Assembly (NCBI GenBank): GCA_016124275.1
Contig: WGOA01000031.1
Coordinates: 1-52,713 of the forward strand
Direction of reading: 5' to 3'
Source of the DNA: Bacteroidota bacterium
GTDB taxonomy: Bacteria; Bacteroidota; Bacteroidia; Chitinophagales; BACL12
DNA length: 52,713 nt
The notes under the pieces were generated by a model. That model was not told where the DNA came from. It saw only the letters and a list, made by a program, of their open reading frames with translations, and did not search any database. Shown one piece after another: positions 50,228 through 52,713 of this stretch; within the stretch, counting starts at the first letter, position 1, and each line of letters starts with the position of its first letter. Made by a program: the position numbers and the translations under genes.

Positions 50228-51064
50228 ATGATGCGCCAACTTTCCGCCGTATTTCTCCTTTTGCTGGCCAGTATAGTCCAAGCGCAGGATAGTGCGGGTG
50301 TGCAAAAGCCCGTTGGCGACGGTTCCATTGAATTGTTTGAACCGGCTACTCCCCGAAAACAAGAAAAAGCCAAGCTCCAGGGCATCGTTTACAGCAAGGA
50401 GTTCAGCATGGGTGGCAAGATTACCACCACAGGTTGGGGATTTTTCGGCGAGTACAGCAGAACGGTCAGTTCCACCAAAAAGCGGGTGTTCAGTTTCGAG
50501 TTTATGGAGCTCAAACACCCCAAGCAAATCAAACAAAGCAACGAGTTTATTTTGCCGGCTTTCGGGCTGGAATCGCCGAAAGCTTACGTCTATGGTAAGC
50601 AGAACAACCTGTACTTGCTTCACACGGGTTATGGAGGGAGGTACATGCTCGGCGACCGGGCTAAAAAGAGTGGGGTAGAGGTGAGCATGTCCTGGAGCGC
50701 AGGTCCCACCTTCGGTTTGTTAAAGCCGTATTACCTCAAAGTCATTGAAACCAACGGCGATTTTTTCACCATTCAGGACAAGCGCTTTGACCCTGACGAG
50801 CCTGAAGACTTTTTAAACCAGGCGGCTATTTATGGGGCTTCGGGTTTTTCATACGGATTAGGTCAACTTGACTTTGTCCCAGGCGCCCACGGTAAGGTAG
50901 GGCTCAATTTTGACTGGGCTAATTACAGCGAAGTGGTTAAGTCGCTGGAAGCGGGCATAGGCGCCGACTTGTTTTTGGGAAGACCCGAGATTATGATTGT
51001 GGAGCGCAACAAGTTTCAGTTCGTGTATTTGTACCTAAGTTTGCAATTCGGCAAGCGCTGGTAA
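50228..51064 (+). CDS. conserved exported protein, probable outer membrane beta-barrel
   Basis: A 278-residue protein with a signal peptide (QLSAVFLLLLASIVQAQ). The mature part is rich in beta-strands with alternating aromatics (GIVYSKEFSMGGKITTTGWGFFGEY, LYLLHTGYGGRYML, QFVYLYLSLQFGKRW) and ends FGKRW, as outer membrane barrels of this phylum do. The family is conserved in Bacteroidota in my memory, but function is not known. lipA follows after 22 bases, so they may be one transcript. Confidence 0.8.
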   Translation: MMRQLSAVFLLLLASIVQAQDSAGVQKPVGDGSIELFEPATPRKQEKAKLQGIVYSKEFSMGGKITTTGWGFFGEYSRTVSSTKKRVFSFEFMELKHPKQIKQSNEFILPAFGLESPKAYVYGKQNNLYLLHTGYGGRYMLGDRAKKSGVEVSMSWSAGPTFGLLKPYYLKVIETNGDFFTIQDKRFDPDEPEDFLNQAAIYGASGFSYGLGQLDFVPGAHGKVGLNFDWANYSEVVKSLEAGIGADLFLGRPEIMIVERNKFQFVYLYLSLQFGKRW

Positions 51065-51086
51065 TGCGCATTGACCGGATGGTAGT

Positions 51087-51965
51087 ATGAGTGATCCCAC
51101 GGCTGTTCAGCATTCCCAGCCCCCTTCCCGCGAGCGAAAACCCGCCTGGCTTCGCGTAAAACTGCCTATTGGCGAGAATTATCGCCAGGTGCGCCAAACG
51201 GTGGACGAGTACAAACTCCACACCATTTGCGAAAGCGGCAATTGCCCCAATATGGGCGAATGTTGGGGCGCAGGCACGGCAACCTTCATGATTTTAGGCA
51301 ACGTGTGTACGCGCGGTTGCTCGTTCTGTGCAGTGGCTACGGGAAGGCCTACTGAGTTGGATTTAGACGAGCCCCGGCGGGTTGCAGAGGCTATTGCGCA
51401 CATGCGGGTTAAACACGCTGTGATCACCTCGGTAAACCGCGATGAATTGGCCGATCGGGGTGCTGCCGTTTGGCACGCCACGGTTCGGGCGGTCAAGGAG
51501 CATACCCCTCAAGTTACCATAGAAACACTTATCCCAGATGTTCGAGCCCATTGGGAAGCTTTGGAGACCATGATCTCCCCTGGTCAGGAAGTGGTTTCGC
51601 ACAATATGGAAACGGTGGAAAGGTTATATCGCCTGGTGCGACCTCAGGCTAAGTATGCGCGGAGCCTGGAACAAATCAAGCGCACCAAGGCGTTTGGCAA
51701 GCGCACCAAGTCGGGAATCATGGTTGGGCTTGGCGAGACTTTTGATGAAGTTAAGGCCACGATGGATGATTTGTTGGCTCACGGTTGTGATGTGCTAACG
51801 ATTGGGCAGTATTTGCAGCCGACCAAAATGCATTTGGAAGTTGCTGAGTTTGTGCACCCGGATGTTTTTGCTGCGTATCGCGAAATCGGGTTGGCAAAAG
51901 GCTTCCCTTTTGTGGAGTCCGGTCCTTTGGTTCGCTCTTCGTATCACGCCGAACGACACCTCTGA
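51087..51965 (+). CDS. lipA: lipoyl synthase
   Basis: A radical-SAM enzyme that inserts two sulfurs into octanoyl-lysine to make lipoyl groups on the E2 and H proteins. In 292 residues: the auxiliary cluster motif [12 protein letters not shown] near residue 47-58 and the radical-SAM CTRGCSFC near residue 73-80; the C-terminal SSYHAE matches the third ligand (RSSYHA). The ATG at 51087 is preceded by ACCGGATGGTAGT, with no SD. lipB is not in the window. Confidence 0.95.
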   Translation: MSDPTAVQHSQPPSRERKPAWLRVKLPIGENYRQVRQTVDEYKLHTICESGNCPNMGECWGAGTATFMILGNVCTRGCSFCAVATGRPTELDLDEPRRVAEAIAHMRVKHAVITSVNRDELADRGAAVWHATVRAVKEHTPQVTIETLIPDVRAHWEALETMISPGQEVVSHNMETVERLYRLVRPQAKYARSLEQIKRTKAFGKRTKSGIMVGLGETFDEVKATMDDLLAHGCDVLTIGQYLQPTKMHLEVAEFVHPDVFAAYREIGLAKGFPFVESGPLVRSSYHAERHL

Positions 51966-52062
51966 TTTTCGACCGTAATATTTGGGTCATAATCAGTTAC
52001 GCCTCTTAACAAGTCGTTAACTTTCGTTTTCTTTGTAAGAAGTCAAAACTCATTCCATCGGC

Positions 52063-52713
52063 ATGAAACGTATTGCAATTTTTACAACATTTTTGGCCAT
52101 TGTTGCCGCTATCGCTTCGGTATTCTACTTCCGAAGTGACCTGCAGCCCGTTTACGCTGGCATTGAACCCCTTGGCGAAAACCCTAAAAGTGGGGCTTCT
52201 GCCTATAAAGCGTGGTTGTTTGAAATGCGTAAGAATCCTGCCACGGGTCACTTGACAGAAGCCGACCTGTTGGAAGGCCGGCGTCAGGTTATGGAGGCCA
52301 GGGCCCGGAATGCACAGAGCAATTCCCGCAGTTTGGGCGTAGTGTGGAGCCACCTTGGCCCTACCAACATTGGCGGTCGGACCCGCGCTATCGCCATTGA
52401 CCCAAGCAATCCAAGCCGAATGTACGGCGGCAGTGTTTCAGGAGGCCTGTTTATCAGCAATGACGGTGGAGTTTCCTGGGAACCCCACCCCCAGAATCCC
52501 CTTCTGCAAAGTACCCTGATCAGCACTATTTCCATCGCGGCGAACGGAGACATCTACTTCGGAACTGGCGAATCCTATCTCGATTTCTTTGATGGAAGCG
52601 GCAGTTACAGTCATGGCTTTACTGGAACGGGAGTGTATAAATCCACCGATGGTGGCGTTTCGTTCAGTCTGCTTACTGCCACTGAGCCCACGCCCGGTGT
52701 TCCTGGTGCCCCC
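52063..52713 (+). CDS. large secreted repeat protein (BNR/VPS10-like), truncated by the right edge
   Basis: Only the first 217 codons are in the window, with no stop. A signal peptide (KRIAIFTTFLAIVAAIASV) is followed by a spacer, then VVWSHLGPTNIGGRTRAIAIDP and SVSGGLFISNDGGVSWEP, which is the beta-propeller start found in sortilin- or BNR-type secreted proteins of this phylum; later VYKSTDGGVSF repeats the same SxDGG unit. A T9SS sorting domain at the missing C-terminus is likely but cannot be seen. It lies 97 bases after lipA. Confidence 0.82.
   Translation, partial: MKRIAIFTTFLAIVAAIASVFYFRSDLQPVYAGIEPLGENPKSGASAYKAWLFEMRKNPATGHLTEADLLEGRRQVMEARARNAQSNSRSLGVVWSHLGPTNIGGRTRAIAIDPSNPSRMYGGSVSGGLFISNDGGVSWEPHPQNPLLQSTLISTISIAANGDIYFGTGESYLDFFDGSGSYSHGFTGTGVYKSTDGGVSFSLLTATEPTPGVPGAP

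Noticed and set aside
51966-52062. Promoter box before the truncated secreted protein (TAATATTTG, TTTTCTTTG)
   Set aside because: Neither matches TAnnTTTG with a proper -33 element at the right distance, so I did not list it.
1-52713. CRISPR arrays, tRNA or rRNA genes, insertion sequences
   Set aside because: I read the intergenic regions for regular spacer arrays, cloverleaf arms with a GTTC-type loop and transposase frames with inverted ends and found none. A covariance-model search (tRNAscan, Infernal) would be the decisive test.

Overview
The window reads as a stretch of core chromosome from a GC-rich member of the phylum Bacteroidota; Saprospiria or a nearby lineage is a guess. Evidence for the phylum: a type IX secretion (T9SS) C-terminal sorting domain on a subtilisin-like protease, several families that I know only or mainly from Bacteroidota (BT_3928-type DoxX protein, DUF1599, DUF4294, the protein usually mislabelled 'ABC transporter ATPase', the lipoprotein often mislabelled 'Maf'), the LptE to SecG gene block, very few Shine-Dalgarno sites, and the Bacteroidota promoter element TAnnTTTG in front of many genes. 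I found no rRNA, tRNA, CRISPR array, insertion sequence, phage or plasmid gene, so this is housekeeping and envelope territory and not an obvious island.

Layout. 1-6.4 kb (minus strand): pyrF, a NifU-type scaffold, the Mrp/ApbC Fe-S carrier, then penicillin-binding protein 1C preceded by a repeat protein of unknown function. 6.7-13.3 kb: an orphan cytosolic protein, a perfect bidirectional terminator, a small lipoprotein, a mogA operon ending in a beta-lactamase-fold hydrolase, a conserved lipoprotein and an FMN-dependent lactate oxidase/monooxygenase-type enzyme. 13.5-19.7 kb: a Fur-family regulator with cysS, hemB, a low-molecular-weight phosphatase, a TPR histidine kinase and a membrane protein. 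19.9-22.8 kb: an ECF sigma factor, a probable anti-sigma factor, a beta-barrel outer membrane protein and a TPR lipoprotein. 22.9-29.3 kb: cdaA (c-di-AMP synthesis) and folP, divergent from DUF1599, BT_3928, a lone peptide-type ABC permease, aroK and a phosphoribosyltransferase. 29.3-35.1 kb: the T9SS protease, then a membrane/soluble Fe-S electron-transfer pair. 35.2-38.8 kb: a Kef-type cation/proton antiporter with RCK domains and a GT-C-like membrane protein. 38.9-43.8 kb: miaB, a sigma-54 activator, lptE, a repeat-rich TPR protein and secG. 43.9-52.7 kb: conserved hypotheticals, a hemolysin-III protein, a group 2 glycosyltransferase, mpl with a DEDDh exonuclease, an OsmC protein, lipA, and the beginning of a large secreted repeat protein cut by the window edge.

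How the genes work together. The dominant theme is envelope construction and sensing: peptidoglycan synthesis and recycling (pbpC, mpl), LPS and protein export (lptE, secG), outer membrane proteins under an ECF sigma factor, and a T9SS cargo. A second theme is Fe-S, radical and cofactor chemistry (nfu, mrp, miaB, lipA, mogA, hemB, folP, the Hdr-like pair).

No textbook-new multigene system stands out. The observations that go beyond routine annotation are: promoter -7 boxes sitting 2-7 bases before many start codons, which predicts leaderless or nearly leaderless mRNAs; a 20-bp TetR-type operator before the Kef antiporter with no regulator nearby; perfect 12-14 bp palindromes at gene borders; an unnamed repeat protein (about nine or ten units of 35 residues) coupled to pbpC; and an unusual density of short tandem duplications inside genes and at gene ends, including G8 tracts that could give phase variation.
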